Positions 25,500-34,608 are shown, numbered from the stretch's first letter. The stretch is DNA of 64,000 bases from Halomicrobium katesii DSM 19301 (GCF_000379085.1 NZ_KB905378.1:1758327-1822326); one strand, 5' to 3'. A program made the numbers and translations. The notes: generated from the sequence alone by a model not told the origin.

Positions 25500-26388
25500 A
25501 GAAGTCGACGAGAGCCCGGTTGACTCGCTCCGGCGCGTCGAACTGCACCCAGTGGCTCGCGTCGGGAATCCGCTCGACGCGGAGGTCGTCGACCCACTCG
25601 TCGAGTCCCGCGGTCAGTTCGGCGTCGAGCGCGAAGTCTCGCTCGCCCCACAGCAGCAGCGTCGGCACGTCGACGTTGCGGTCCGGTTCGTCACCACCGG
25701 TCAGCATCGACCGCGCTCGCTGGCGACCGAGCGCCCGGTAGTAGTTGACCGCCGCCGTCAGTGCGCCCGGCGTCGCGAGGGCGGACTTGTAGCGCTCGAC
25801 GTCCGCGTCGGTGAACGCGTCGGGCCGGACTGTCTCGCCCAGGATCGACTCCACGGCGGCGTAGTCGTTCAGTCGGAGCCCCAGCTCGGGGAGGACGGGC
25901 AGCTGGAAGTAGAAGACGTACCAGGACTTCGCGATCTGGGTGGGCGAGGAGCGAAGCAGCCGCTCGTAGCTGGTCGGGTGGGGCGCGTTCAGGACGGCCA
26001 GACGGTCGACGACCTCGGGACGGTCGCTGCCGACGTGCCAGGCGATCAGGCCGCCCCAGTCGTGGCCGACGACGTGGGCTCGCTCGCGGCCGCAGTGCTC
26101 GATCAGCCCGGCGACGTCGGCGACCAGTTCGTCGACTCGATAGTCCGCGACGCTCGGTGGCTTCTCCGAGCGGTTGTAGCCGCGCAGGTCCGGCGCGACG
26201 ACCCGGTAGCCGGCGTCGGCGAGCGACGGGAGCTGATTGTGCCAGGAGTACCAGAACTCCGGGAAGCCGTGGAGCAAGACCACGAGGTCGCCGTCTGCCG
26301 GGCCGGCGGTCACGCAGTGCAGGCCGACCCCGTTGACCGTCGCGCGTTCGTGGCCGAGCTCGACGTCTTCGATGGACGGAGAGGGCAC
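25489..26388 (-). CDS. Alpha/beta hydrolase, epoxide-hydrolase-like
   Basis: 299 residues. The oxyanion motif LLHGFPEFWYSW (HGxP) and the nucleophile elbow VVGHDWGG (Asp nucleophile rather than Ser) are diagnostic of epoxide hydrolases and haloalkane dehalogenases. The cap region has Tyr residues (FYFQLPVLPELGL, NYYRALG) that could activate an epoxide. The acid and base are in LLLWGERDFAL and PDASHWVQFDAPERV (His). The likely reaction is hydrolysis of an epoxide, cytoplasmic. Epoxide hydrolase is more likely than dehalogenase because of the YYR tyrosine. Confidence 0.87.
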   Translation of the reverse strand: MPSPSIEDVELGHERATVNGVGLHCVTAGPADGDLVVLLHGFPEFWYSWHNQLPSLADAGYRVVAPDLRGYNRSEKPPSVADYRVDELVADVAGLIEHCGRERAHVVGHDWGGLIAWHVGSDRPEVVDRLAVLNAPHPTSYERLLRSSPTQIAKSWYVFYFQLPVLPELGLRLNDYAAVESILGETVRPDAFTDADVERYKSALATPGALTAAVNYYRALGRQRARSMLTGGDEPDRNVDVPTLLLWGERDFALDAELTAGLDEWVDDLRVERIPDASHWVQFDAPERVNRALVDFFTD

Positions 26389-26491
26389 GGTCGTGATCTA
26401 CCGGCGGTGTCCGAATGGATGTTTCGGTACAGCGAGGCCGGTTGGAGAGCGGTGCGGTCCCGACACGGCTCTCCGGAGATTGTCGTCGTCC

Positions 26492-26577
26492 CTATAGTAA
26501 CAATTGAAACGATTTACACACCGATCGCACTGCTATCGTGCGATCGGGTGTGCATTGACTTTCAATGGCTACTATAG
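26492..26577. repeat. Palindromic element A, copy 3 (inverted)
   Basis: 86 bp, CTATAGTAACAATTGAAACG to TCAATGGCTACTATAG, the reverse complement orientation relative to copies 1 and 2. It covers the 3' end of the chitin-binding protein gene and supplies its final residues (YSSH) and TGA stop. Confidence 0.88.
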
Positions 26578-28529
26578 CTCACCTGCGTCCAGGGACCCCA
26601 GTCGCTGGCACCCGGCTCGTCGCCGTTCGTCCACCACTGGGCCTCCCAGACGGAGCCCTCGTAGACGACCCGGTCGCCACTTGAGTAGGTCGTGTCGGCG
26701 TCCCACTCGGGCTGGTCGGGTTCTGGTGTCGGCGTCGGATCGGGCTCGGGCGTCGGCGTCTCGTCGTCGGTCTCGACGACGCTCCAGGGACCCCAGTCAC
26801 CCGCACCCGGCTCGTCGCCGTTCGTCCACCACTGGGCCTCCCAGACCTTCCCGTCGTGGGTGACCCGGTCGCCGCCGGTGTAGGCGGTGTCGGCGTCCCA
26901 CGCCGGATACTCCGGATCGGGTTCGAGAGTCGGTGTCGACTCGGCTTCGACCGTGATCGTCCGGATCGTTTCGGCCTGCGTCCCGCTGTCGTCGACGACC
27001 ACGAGGCGAACGTCGAGGGTCTCCGCGGACTCGTAGGTGTGCGTGAACTGCTCGCCCTTCTGTTCGAGGCCCGGCGTGACGGTGTAGTCCCAGCGGTACT
27101 CGACGATCTCGCCGGCCGGTGCCGTCGACTCGTCCGCGTCGAAGGTGACCGCTTCGCCGACGACCGGCTCGCTGGGACGCACGCTGAACGCGGCGACCGG
27201 ATCGTCGGCGTCCGAGTCCGAGACGGTGATCGTCGTCGTCGCGGTGTCCGTGTTGTCGTTGTCGTCGGTCACCGTTAGAGAGACCGTGTACTCGCCGGCC
27301 GAGTCGTAGGCGTGCTCGACCTGCTGGCCCGTGGCGGTCGTTCCGTCACCCAGCTCCCAGGCGTAGCCGGTGAGCGATCCGTCCGGCGCGGTCGAGTTGC
27401 TCGCGTCGAACGTGACTGTTTCCGCTGGCGCGGCGGCGTCGGAACTGGTCGAAACGACGGCGACGGGCGGCTCGGGTTCCGGATCCGGCGTCGGGGTCGG
27501 GTCCGGGGAGTCGTCGGGCGCGGGGTCGGTGCGGTACTCTCGGCTCGGCTCGCCGACGTTGGTCTCGGAGCCGACTTCGGGCGCGTCGATCAGTCCCCAA
27601 AACGAGTGCAGCGAGATGCCCAGGTACTTGTCGCCGGTCTCCTCGTCGATGTACTGGTAGCTGGTGTCGGGGCTCCCGACCGTCCAGTTGTCCTCGACCC
27701 AGCCGTACAGGGTGTCGGCGTCGCTGTAGTTGCGGTTCGGGTGGCCGTGCTCGTTGATCCCGAGGCCGACGACGAAGGGCGTGTCGAACGGCTGTGTGAC
27801 GCGCCCGAGGTTCGGCCAGAACGTCGCCTCGTTGCGGTCGTACACCATCGTACAGTAGTAATCGAGGTTGCGATGTTCGATCACCTCGCGAACCCGGTCG
27901 TTGTCGGTGTTGCGTGCCCACATCGGGTCCTGAGACATCGAGACGTTGAGGTCGTCGGCCGCGTCGTCGAGCCGATCGAGGATCTCCGGCTTGACTTCGT
28001 AGCGGTCCCCGTTCTCGACGTTGACGTGGATACCGTCGAACCGTTCCTCGGGCGGGTGGGCGTCGTTCCAGTCGAGGATCGACTGGGCCTGTGGCCACGC
28101 TTCGGCGGCCGGCCAGCCAGCCACGCCGCCGCCGATCAGCGGCTCGACGTTGATGCCGTTGGCGTGACACTCACGGAGGAACGTTTCCACGCCGCCGTCG
28201 TCGGCCGCCGTCACCGGCTCTTCCAGTTGTTCGCCGGTAGTCGGATCGGAGTAGTGGGGGTAGAAGGTCTCGATACCGTGGGCGTCGGCCTTGTCGAAAA
28301 AGAGGTTCCAGCGGCCGTCGTAGCCGTCCATGACCGTCTCGCCGTCGGTGATGATACTCGCCGGCACCCAACACCACAGGGCGCGGTCGGCAAACACCGA
28401 GTAGTCGGGATCGATCGCCTGCGAGTCGACGCCGTCACCGCTACTCTGTCCACCGGCCGCACTGACTCCCGCGAGCCCGGCCGACAGTAGCGATGCGTGT
28501 TTCAGTACTGATCGACGTGTGCTGTCCAT
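26562..28529 (-). CDS. Tat-exported protein: TIM-barrel-like domain, two PKD domains, two chitin-binding modules
   Basis: 655 residues. An N-terminal Tat signal, STRRSVLKHASLLSAGLAG, is followed by residues 40-330, a glycosidase-like domain (ALWCWVPASII). Its FDGIHVNVE segment (165-172) resembles the GH18 DGxDxDxE motif but has His in place of the first following Asp, keeping Glu172. A Pro/Asp linker is followed by two PKD domains (GYAWELGDGTTATGQQ; YRWDYTVTPGLEQKGEQ) and two CBM5/12 modules about 70 residues apart (YTGGDRVTHDGKVWEAQWW; YSSGDRVVYEGSVWEAQWW). It probably acts on or binds chitin or another polysaccharide outside the cell. The last residues come from element A3, right after the final CBM. 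Confidence 0.82.
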   Translation of the reverse strand: MDSTRRSVLKHASLLSAGLAGVSAAGGQSSGDGVDSQAIDPDYSVFADRALWCWVPASIITDGETVMDGYDGRWNLFFDKADAHGIETFYPHYSDPTTGEQLEEPVTAADDGGVETFLRECHANGINVEPLIGGGVAGWPAAEAWPQAQSILDWNDAHPPEERFDGIHVNVENGDRYEVKPEILDRLDDAADDLNVSMSQDPMWARNTDNDRVREVIEHRNLDYYCTMVYDRNEATFWPNLGRVTQPFDTPFVVGLGINEHGHPNRNYSDADTLYGWVEDNWTVGSPDTSYQYIDEETGDKYLGISLHSFWGLIDAPEVGSETNVGEPSREYRTDPAPDDSPDPTPTPDPEPEPPVAVVSTSSDAAAPAETVTFDASNSTAPDGSLTGYAWELGDGTTATGQQVEHAYDSAGEYTVSLTVTDDNDNTDTATTTITVSDSDADDPVAAFSVRPSEPVVGEAVTFDADESTAPAGEIVEYRWDYTVTPGLEQKGEQFTHTYESAETLDVRLVVVDDSGTQAETIRTITVEAESTPTLEPDPEYPAWDADTAYTGGDRVTHDGKVWEAQWWTNGDEPGAGDWGPWSVVETDDETPTPEPDPTPTPEPDQPEWDADTTYSSGDRVVYEGSVWEAQWWTNGDEPGASDWGPWTQVSYSSH

Positions 28530-28774
28530 GAATCTGCTGCACTTATAGCTCTCGGACGATAAAATAATTATGGAATATAGAAGAAAAAACGTTCTCGACT
28601 GCGAAACGCCGGGCGACAGGACGGAAGCACACGACCGACAGCAGCCGTCGAACAGTGGCGTGTCAGTGCCACACACATCGGCTGCTGGACGGTCGTCGTT
28701 CGTTCGACTGCTGGAAACGGCACGGAGTGTGCGAGACGCGCGCGTCGGCCGGGACTCGGACCACCGGCGAGCCC
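28530..28774. other. Upstream region of the secreted chitin-binding protein gene
   Basis: No gene seen. The 28550-28590 part is A/T-rich (ATAAAATAATTATGGAATAT) and is the likely promoter of the minus-strand secreted protein gene. The remainder up to element B5 is ordinary GC-rich spacer. Confidence 0.5.
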
Positions 28775-28859
28775 CCATACGGACGGTTGTCGGAATGTAC
28801 CAGTGAGCGTCGCCACGGGGTAGACGCTCACCGGTACGCAACGACAACGTTCCGTATCA
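28775..28859. repeat. Palindromic element B, copy 5 (GTGAGCGTC subtype)
   Basis: 85 bp, nearly identical to copy 4 (few substitutions, e.g. GGAATGTACCAGTGAGCGTC). Its terminal TCA is the stop codon (TGA) of the TrpD-like gene on the minus strand. Confidence 0.88.
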
Positions 28860-29942
28860 GTACGAGCGGAGGTCTTCGAGGACTGCGGCGGCGCTGCCGT
28901 CGCTGATGGCGGCGCGGGCCTCGGCCAGGCCGTCGTCGAGGCTCGACACGTCCTCGCGTGCGTAGATGCGCAGTGCGGCGTTGAGTTCCACGGCGTCGGC
29001 GAAGGCGTCCTCGCGGTCGCCCGCGACGACTTCCTCGGTGATCGTCGCCGAGTCGCCGGCCACGTCCTCGACTTCGAGGTCCTCGCCCTGGATGTCCATC
29101 CCGTACTCGGAGGTGCGGATCTCGTAGTCGAGGATGCCGTTCTCGTCGGCCGCCGCATCGTCAGAGGGCCACTCCGCGACGACGGTCGCGCCGGGGCGGA
29201 TGTCGTCGTACCCCTCCATACCCTGGAAGAACAGTGCCCGCTCGGCGGGGTTGCGCTTGGACTTGGTGAGGGTCTTGACCATCCGCTTGGCGAACGCGAG
29301 GTGGTAGAAGCTCCCGAGGTGGACGCTCGCGTCGGCCGGGTTCGCCAGCGTCTCGACGGTGTTGACGTAGGTCCGAACGCCCATCATGTCCCGCCGTTCG
29401 AAGAGGTCGTCGATGCCGGGGTTGAACGCGGGCTGATAGTAGAAGCCAAAGCCCACGTCGTCGACCAGGTCGGCGCTCTCGCCGGGCGAGAGATCCGTCG
29501 TCGCGCCGAGTTCGTCCAGCACGTGCTTGTAGGCGTCGAGCTTCTGGGTCGGGACGCGGTCGCCCGAGTGGACGACCACTGGCGTGCCCGCGGCGGCGGC
29601 GACGACACCGGCGGCCACTCCGAGAATGGCGGAGCTGTGCTTGCCGTCGTAGTTGGCCCCGCAGTCGACGGGGTCGGCGCTGGGGGCCGCGACCTCGACG
29701 CTCTCCTCGCGCATCACGTCGACGAAGGCCGCCAGCTCCTCGGGCGTGTTTCGCTTCCAGCGGTTCGCCAGCCAGAACGCGCCCAGCGTCGTCTCGTCGG
29801 GTTCACCGTCGAGGATTCGCTGGAACGCCTCGCGTGCCTGCTCGCGGGTCATGTCCTCGGCGGACTTGTGCCCCGAGCCGACGACCTCGGTCATCAGACG
29901 CTTGAGCGGCCACTCGTTGTACTCGCTGGTCGCTTGTGCCAT
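28857..29942 (-). CDS. TrpD-like (anthranilate phosphoribosyltransferase family) protein
   Basis: 361 residues. The N-terminal helical domain is WPLKRLMTEVVGSGHKSAEDMTREQA, followed by FWLANRWKRNTPEELAAFVDVM, as in the TrpD/thymidine phosphorylase fold. The expected PRPP-binding GTGGD glycine loop is replaced by DCGANYDGKHSS near residues 93-104. HSGDRVPTQKLDAYKHVLDELGA and the RTYVNTVETLANPAD segment match the TrpD C-terminal domain. Haloarchaea carry such paralogs besides true TrpD; the substrate may not be anthranilate. No trp operon is adjacent. The stop codon lies in element B5. Confidence 0.8.
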   Translation of the reverse strand: MAQATSEYNEWPLKRLMTEVVGSGHKSAEDMTREQAREAFQRILDGEPDETTLGAFWLANRWKRNTPEELAAFVDVMREESVEVAAPSADPVDCGANYDGKHSSAILGVAAGVVAAAAGTPVVVHSGDRVPTQKLDAYKHVLDELGATTDLSPGESADLVDDVGFGFYYQPAFNPGIDDLFERRDMMGVRTYVNTVETLANPADASVHLGSFYHLAFAKRMVKTLTKSKRNPAERALFFQGMEGYDDIRPGATVVAEWPSDDAAADENGILDYEIRTSEYGMDIQGEDLEVEDVAGDSATITEEVVAGDREDAFADAVELNAALRIYAREDVSSLDDGLAEARAAISDGSAAAVLEDLRSY

Positions 29943-30078
29943 GCGAACCTGTTCGGCCGCGATCGGCTAAAGCCCCCCGGTTCACCGCCGAAATTGCCGG
30001 CCGAGAACCCTCAAATGTGGGGGATCGACGCGCCAGACAGTCGAAAGGGATACACCACCACACTCCCTAGTCGGACCG

Positions 30079-31116
30079 ATGAGTCTCCGGTCGGGCGACT
30101 GGCGCGAGCGCATCGACGACGTGGACGCCACGCTCATCGACGGCTACCAGAGCGGGTTCCCCGTCGAGGAGCGTCCCTTCGAGACCGTCGGCACACGGCT
30201 GGGCATCGACGCCGACGACGCGCTCGAACGCGTCCAACGACTGCTCGACGACGGCGTCTTCCGCCGGTTCGGCCCGGTACTGAACCCTCCCGTCATCGGA
30301 TCGTCGGCGCTGGCGGCCATCTCGGCTCCCGACGAGCGCTTCGACGAGTGTGCCGAGATCGTCAACGGCTACGAGCAGGTCAACCACAACTACGCCCGCG
30401 ACCACGAGTGGAACATGTGGTTCGTCGTCACTGCCAGCACCCGCGAGCGCCGCGACGAGATCCTCGCGGAGATCGAGTCCCGGACCGGCTGTTCGGTGCT
30501 CGCGCTGCCGATGCTGACCGACTACTACATCGACCTGGAGTTTCCCGTCGTCAACACGGACCGCTTCGCCCGCGAGAGCCTGCAGTCGACCGACGTGAGC
30601 GCGACCCGGATCAGCGAGTCGGCGGCCGCGGATCTGACGCCGCTGGCCCGCCGGCTGCTGCTCGCGATTCAGGACGGAATGCCGCTGTCGGCGACGCCGT
30701 ACCGCGATCTGGCCGCGAGCGTCGACGCACCGGTCCCGGACGTGCTGGCGACGATCGAACGCCTGCGCGAGGACGGCTGTATCAAACGGATCGGCTGTGT
30801 CGTCAACCACGTCGCGACCGGCTTCGACAGCAACTGCATGGTCGTCTGGGACGTGCCCGACGACGAACTCGACGAGCGCGGACGGACGGTCGGCGAACTG
30901 CCCTACGTGACGCTGTGTTACCACCGCCCGCGGCGACCGGAACAGGACTGGCCGTACAACCTCTTCACGATGATCCACGGCCGGGAGAGCGACGCCGTCG
31001 ACGCGAAGATCGACGAGCTAGCGAACGTGTACCTGCCCGACGACCACGAGCGACTCTACTCGACGGCGACGCTGAAACAGACCGGGGCGCGGTACGACGA
31101 TCTCGTCGGGAACTGA
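30079..31116 (+). CDS. Siroheme decarboxylase, fused AhbA-AhbB (Lrp/AsnC-like)
   Basis: 345 residues made of two Lrp-like halves, each a winged helix plus RAM-type domain (residues 1-170 and 185-345). The hallmark motifs are NYARDHEWNMWFVVTA (near 108) and the C-terminal CYHRPRRPEQDWPYNLFTMIHGR (near 275-297), which line the siroheme site in AhbB/NirDL proteins. It decarboxylates siroheme to didecarboxysiroheme in the alternative heme (or d1 heme) pathway. In many organisms AhbA and AhbB are separate; here they are one chain. General annotation often mislabels it as an Lrp regulator. No other heme gene is adjacent. Confidence 0.87.
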   Translation: MSLRSGDWRERIDDVDATLIDGYQSGFPVEERPFETVGTRLGIDADDALERVQRLLDDGVFRRFGPVLNPPVIGSSALAAISAPDERFDECAEIVNGYEQVNHNYARDHEWNMWFVVTASTRERRDEILAEIESRTGCSVLALPMLTDYYIDLEFPVVNTDRFARESLQSTDVSATRISESAAADLTPLARRLLLAIQDGMPLSATPYRDLAASVDAPVPDVLATIERLREDGCIKRIGCVVNHVATGFDSNCMVVWDVPDDELDERGRTVGELPYVTLCYHRPRRPEQDWPYNLFTMIHGRESDAVDAKIDELANVYLPDDHERLYSTATLKQTGARYDDLVGN

Positions 31117-31209
31117 CTCGCGGTGTCGTCGACGAGGAGAAAAACTCCCGGACGGCGGCCGATCCCCGGAACGCTTTTGCGTTAGTTGGTCCATAGTGTA
31201 CGTAGTTAG

Positions 31210-31803
31210 ATGGCCGTGAGCGAGCGCGCGACTGTGCTGATCGTCGACGACGAGCCCGACGTGGCAGACGCCTACGCAGCCCAGCTGCGCGGTCAGTACG
31301 ACGTCCAGACGGTCTACAGCGGCCAGGCCGCGCTGGACGCACTCGACCCCGAGATCGATGTCGTGTTGCTCGACCGACGGATGCCGGACATCTCCGGCGA
31401 CGCGATCCTCGAACGAATCCGCGAGCGTGACCTCCAGGCGCGGGTGGCGATGGTGACCGCGGTCGACCCCGACTTCGACATCATCGACATGCCCTTCGAC
31501 GACTACGTCGTCAAGCCCGTCAGCCGCGACGACCTCTTCGAGACGATCGAACGCCTCCAGAGCTGTGCGGCCTACCAGAACCACCTGCGGGAGTACTACG
31601 CGCTCACCTCGAAGTTCGCGGCGCTCAAAGCGTCAAAACGGGAGGCAGAACTCCGGTCGAGCGACGAATTTCAGGACCTCAAAGATCGGATCGAGGACCA
31701 CCAGGCCGAACTCGACGAGATCGTCGACCGCTTCGACGAGCACGATTACGAGGCGATCTTCCGCGACGTGGGCGGCCGCGCGGAGCTGTCGCTGGACGAG
31801 TGA
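31210..31803 (+). CDS. Response regulator with HalX domain
   Basis: 197 residues. Receiver domain 1-120: acidic pair DDE at 13-15, phospho-accepting Asp55 in VVLLDRRMPD, Thr in VTAVDPD and Lys in YVVKPVS. The HalX domain, about 128-192, is helical and charged (YYALTSKFAALKASKREAEL, DHQAELDEIVDRFDEHDYEAIF). No DNA-binding domain. HalX regulators are a haloarchaeal speciality and work with soluble kinases; the partner here is unknown. A possible TATA-like stretch lies before 31200. Confidence 0.93.
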   Translation: MAVSERATVLIVDDEPDVADAYAAQLRGQYDVQTVYSGQAALDALDPEIDVVLLDRRMPDISGDAILERIRERDLQARVAMVTAVDPDFDIIDMPFDDYVVKPVSRDDLFETIERLQSCAAYQNHLREYYALTSKFAALKASKREAELRSSDEFQDLKDRIEDHQAELDEIVDRFDEHDYEAIFRDVGGRAELSLDE

Positions 31804-31883
31804 TCGACCCACTCGCACTGTGACCCCACTTTTGACGGGGGGTTCCGAAAGCATTAACCGAAGTTGTTCCCTAGGACGGGTCG

Positions 31884-32813
31884 ATGAGCCAGCAACTGCC
31901 GGACGTTCAGGCGTCGAGCCCGGACGTCACCGTCGGCCTCAACCGCGTCGGCGTCACCGGCGTCGAGAAGCTCGTGAAGATCGACCGGGCCGACCAGCGC
32001 CCGATCGTGCTGATGGCGACTTTCGAGGTGTTCGTCGACCTCCCCTCCTGGCGCAAGGGCGCGGACATGAGCCGCAACATGGAAGTCATCGACGAGACGC
32101 TCGAAGCGGCGGTCCGCGACGAGGTCTCGGGCGTCGAAGCGGTCTGCGGTGAGGCGGCCGAGCGACTCCTCGACAAGCACGACTACACGACCAACGCCGA
32201 GGTACGGATGGAAGCCGAGTACGTCACCCGCGAGGAGACGCCGGCCTCCGAACGGCCCACGCAGTCGACGGCCGACATCGTCGCGTCGGCGACCGCCGAC
32301 GCCGAGGGCACCCGCGAGGAGATCGGGGCCCGCGTCACCGGGATGACGGTCTGTCCCTGCTCGCAGGGGATGTCGGCCGCTCGCGCTCGCGAGACGCTGC
32401 GGGGCCTCGACGTCGACGACGAGACCATCGACTCGTTCCTCGAAGAGGTCCCCCAGCCGGGCCACTCCCAGCGGGGCCACGCGACCCTGACCATCGAGAG
32501 CGAGGGCGCGCCCGACGTGGACCTGCTCGACGTGATCGAGGTCGCCCGCGAGTCGATGAGCGCGCGCATCTACAACCTCGCCAAGCGACCCGACGAGGAC
32601 CACATGACCTACGAGTCACACAAGAACGCCAAGTTCGTCGAGGACTGCGTGCGCTCGATGGCCGAGGGCGTCGTCGACCGCTTCGACCACCTCCCGGCCG
32701 ACGCGATCGTGACGATGAAACAGTCCAACGACGAGTCGATCCACCAGCACAACGCCCACGCCGAGCGGGTCGCCACCTTCGGGGACCTCGAAGCGGAACT
32801 GGCCGACGACTGA
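31884..32813 (+). CDS. mptA: GTP cyclohydrolase MptA (FolE2/COG1469 family)
   Basis: 309 residues. It makes 7,8-dihydroneopterin 2',3'-cyclic phosphate, the first step of archaeal (tetrahydromethanopterin or folate-type) pterin synthesis. The signature is [13 protein letters not shown] near residues 155-167, whose Cys binds the catalytic Fe(II) or Zn(II), with downstream [10 protein letters not shown] and [14 protein letters not shown] segments and [15 protein letters not shown] near the C-terminus. Full length for the family. Located 80 nt after the HalX regulator on the same strand, but with its own TATA-like upstream region. Confidence 0.93.
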   Translation: MSQQLPDVQASSPDVTVGLNRVGVTGVEKLVKIDRADQRPIVLMATFEVFVDLPSWRKGADMSRNMEVIDETLEAAVRDEVSGVEAVCGEAAERLLDKHDYTTNAEVRMEAEYVTREETPASERPTQSTADIVASATADAEGTREEIGARVTGMTVCPCSQGMSAARARETLRGLDVDDETIDSFLEEVPQPGHSQRGHATLTIESEGAPDVDLLDVIEVARESMSARIYNLAKRPDEDHMTYESHKNAKFVEDCVRSMAEGVVDRFDHLPADAIVTMKQSNDESIHQHNAHAERVATFGDLEAELADD

Positions 32814-32940
32814 CGACGACCGCACCAGACAGCCCCGCGTTTCGACGATAGTACGTTCACAGAGTTGGGCGATCCGGTTGGCGTGACACCATCATTCTCA
32901 ACCGTCCGTTTATCATGCAGGAGAAGTTGAAATACGAGTA

Positions 32941-33402
32941 ATGGAACCACAGTTCGGCAGTGGCGTTTCTATACGATTGATCCAGGTCTTCGTGTTGATC
33001 TTTGCGGGATTCGCGACGATGCTTCTGCGGATCTATGGGACAGATGTTGAGGATATGGAAGCAGGTAGCCCCGAAATGTTGGCGTGGTTCTTCATGTCGT
33101 ACGCTATCGTACCCGTGTATCCCGCATTTCTATTGAGTCTGGTCCCACTGCTGCGTGACGGGAGTGTCGTGACGGCGTATATCGGGTACCTGCTCGGTCT
33201 CTTTGTGACACTTCCGACGCTGGTGTTGACGCTGATCAACCTGTACGTCGGCGTGACTGACGAGGGTGATATTGCGTTACCGCTGTATCAGCGAGTGACG
33301 AGCGGCCTTTCTACTGTGCTAGTCTGGACATCAGCATTTGTCGTGGCGATCCTCTACGTTTGTCCCGAAGAACTCCCTATGCTAGTGAATCGGTGTCTAT
33401 AG
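32941..33402 (+). CDS. Four-helix membrane protein, unknown
   Basis: 153 residues with four hydrophobic helices (FVLIFAGFATMLLRIYG, FFMSYAIVPVYPAFLLSLVP, IGYLLGLFVTLPTLVLTLIN, TVLVWTSAFVVAILYVC). No family recognised. The codon use is clearly more A/T-rich than in surrounding genes, suggesting horizontal acquisition. Its 3' end overlaps the convergent gene at 33377 by 26 nt. It belongs to the three-gene AT-richer island 32820-34600. Confidence 0.75.
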   Translation: MEPQFGSGVSIRLIQVFVLIFAGFATMLLRIYGTDVEDMEAGSPEMLAWFFMSYAIVPVYPAFLLSLVPLLRDGSVVTAYIGYLLGLFVTLPTLVLTLINLYVGVTDEGDIALPLYQRVTSGLSTVLVWTSAFVVAILYVCPEELPMLVNRCL

Positions 33403-34288
33403 CGAGTACGAGTTCGTTCGGGCCATTCTCTTTCCGATTGATCTCGGACATCTGCTTGGCCCCCTCCTCGTCTAGCCTACCTTTGAGGTCGCTGATTTTC
33501 TCTTTCGGTCCGCCTCCCATGCCCCGAACGTGCAGGTAGTCGATATCGACTGGTAGCTCGTCCAGATGAGCAGCGTTCTGAGAAACCCTCCGTCGGAGTT
33601 CGTCGGTCCCAAGTTTACTCTCGCCTCGCACAAAGATGACGAAGGGACGATGTCGAACGAGATCGTCGAACAGGTCTTGAAAGTCCTCGTTCTGCGTGCT
33701 ACTATCCGAGAGTTGACCGTAGAGGTCCCGAAACAGACCGTGTTTTTCGAAGTAACCGGCCGAGCAAAGACTTGGAACATTCTGTGCCGCACTCCCGTAC
33801 TTGTCACCGAGTTTTCCCCGACGCTCGTATTCCTCTCCGCTGTCGACGTTGAAGTTGTCGAAGTATTTGCTGAGATGATACGCTTCCTCAAGCATACTAC
33901 TCTGTGACGGGGAGAGAATCGAATCGAAAAATGCCAGTACCTCGTCAACGTCGCCCTTGCTCGCACGAATCGAGAGATACAGTTCGAACGCCGATTCGGA
34001 GAAGGCCCGTTTTGCTTCTTCACGCCAGTATTCTTTCAGTTCGGCTTTACTATCTCTCCAGTCACCTCGCGTCGGATCGACCGTGACGACGGCCTCTGTT
34101 TCGTCGATCTCGAACGGATCGTCACCCGTGACTCTGTCGATTTTTATGATATAGTCGTCACCCACGATAGACGCCGACTCCTGATTGTCAGTGTTCTCCG
34201 CTGACTTCGAGTCGGCGGATAAGAATGGATTCAGGTCAGACCGTAGCTCCGTGCTTGAGAAGAGCCGGTCGAAAAATTCCCGTAGCAC
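33377..34288 (-). CDS. Unrecognised soluble protein of AT-richer island
   Basis: 303 residues, GTG start 2 nt after the stop of the small gene at 34291, so the two form an operon. Composition is acidic and soluble. A helical middle (AELKEYWREEAKRAFSESAF; SSMLEEAYHLSKYFDNF) is followed by a Rossmann-like C-terminal part with alternating strands and helices (RPFVIFVRGESKLG; IDYLHVRGMGGGPKEKI; NELVLAIDTDSLA). GMGGGP could be a phosphate-binding loop. I recognise no family. The lower G+C and unusual neighbours suggest a mobile or defence-type cassette, but that is only inference. Confidence 0.75.
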   Translation of the reverse strand: MLREFFDRLFSSTELRSDLNPFLSADSKSAENTDNQESASIVGDDYIIKIDRVTGDDPFEIDETEAVVTVDPTRGDWRDSKAELKEYWREEAKRAFSESAFELYLSIRASKGDVDEVLAFFDSILSPSQSSMLEEAYHLSKYFDNFNVDSGEEYERRGKLGDKYGSAAQNVPSLCSAGYFEKHGLFRDLYGQLSDSSTQNEDFQDLFDDLVRHRPFVIFVRGESKLGTDELRRRVSQNAAHLDELPVDIDYLHVRGMGGGPKEKISDLKGRLDEEGAKQMSEINRKENGPNELVLAIDTDSLA

Positions 34289-34290
34289 GG

Positions 34291-34530
34291 TTACTCTTCG
34301 ACTTCAGTAGCGTAGTGAAGGATGTCCCCGACATCGTCTTTGACGAAGTGTTCAGAGCTCTGATAGACGATTCCGAGGTCGTCGATCGTCATCTGCTCCC
34401 CGGTCTCGTCGTCCGTCACGATTTCGCCGGAGTCGCGGTCGCGGAGATACCCCTCTTCAGTGATGTCCTTATCGAAGAGGTCCGCTAAATACTCTTTCCG
34501 GTCTTCGCCGAAGACGATCTCTGGAGACAT
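34291..34530 (-). CDS. Small acidic protein, first gene of island operon
   Basis: 79 residues from ATG at 34530 (an upstream in-frame start at 34584 is possible). Acidic: FGEDRKEYLADLFDKDITEE, YLRDRDSGEIVTDDETGEQM, DDVGDILHYATEVEE. No known family. It sits directly before the 303-residue protein, which suggests a partner or antidote-like small subunit, but nothing in the sequence proves it. Confidence 0.65.
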   Translation of the reverse strand: MSPEIVFGEDRKEYLADLFDKDITEEGYLRDRDSGEIVTDDETGEQMTIDDLGIVYQSSEHFVKDDVGDILHYATEVEE

Positions 34531-34608
34531 TATTCTCGTCTCGTCTGTGAGTTGTTCTGGACGACTCTTGAATCTTGCTCTCACGCACCCGCATAGTCGG
34601 CAGTCGCC

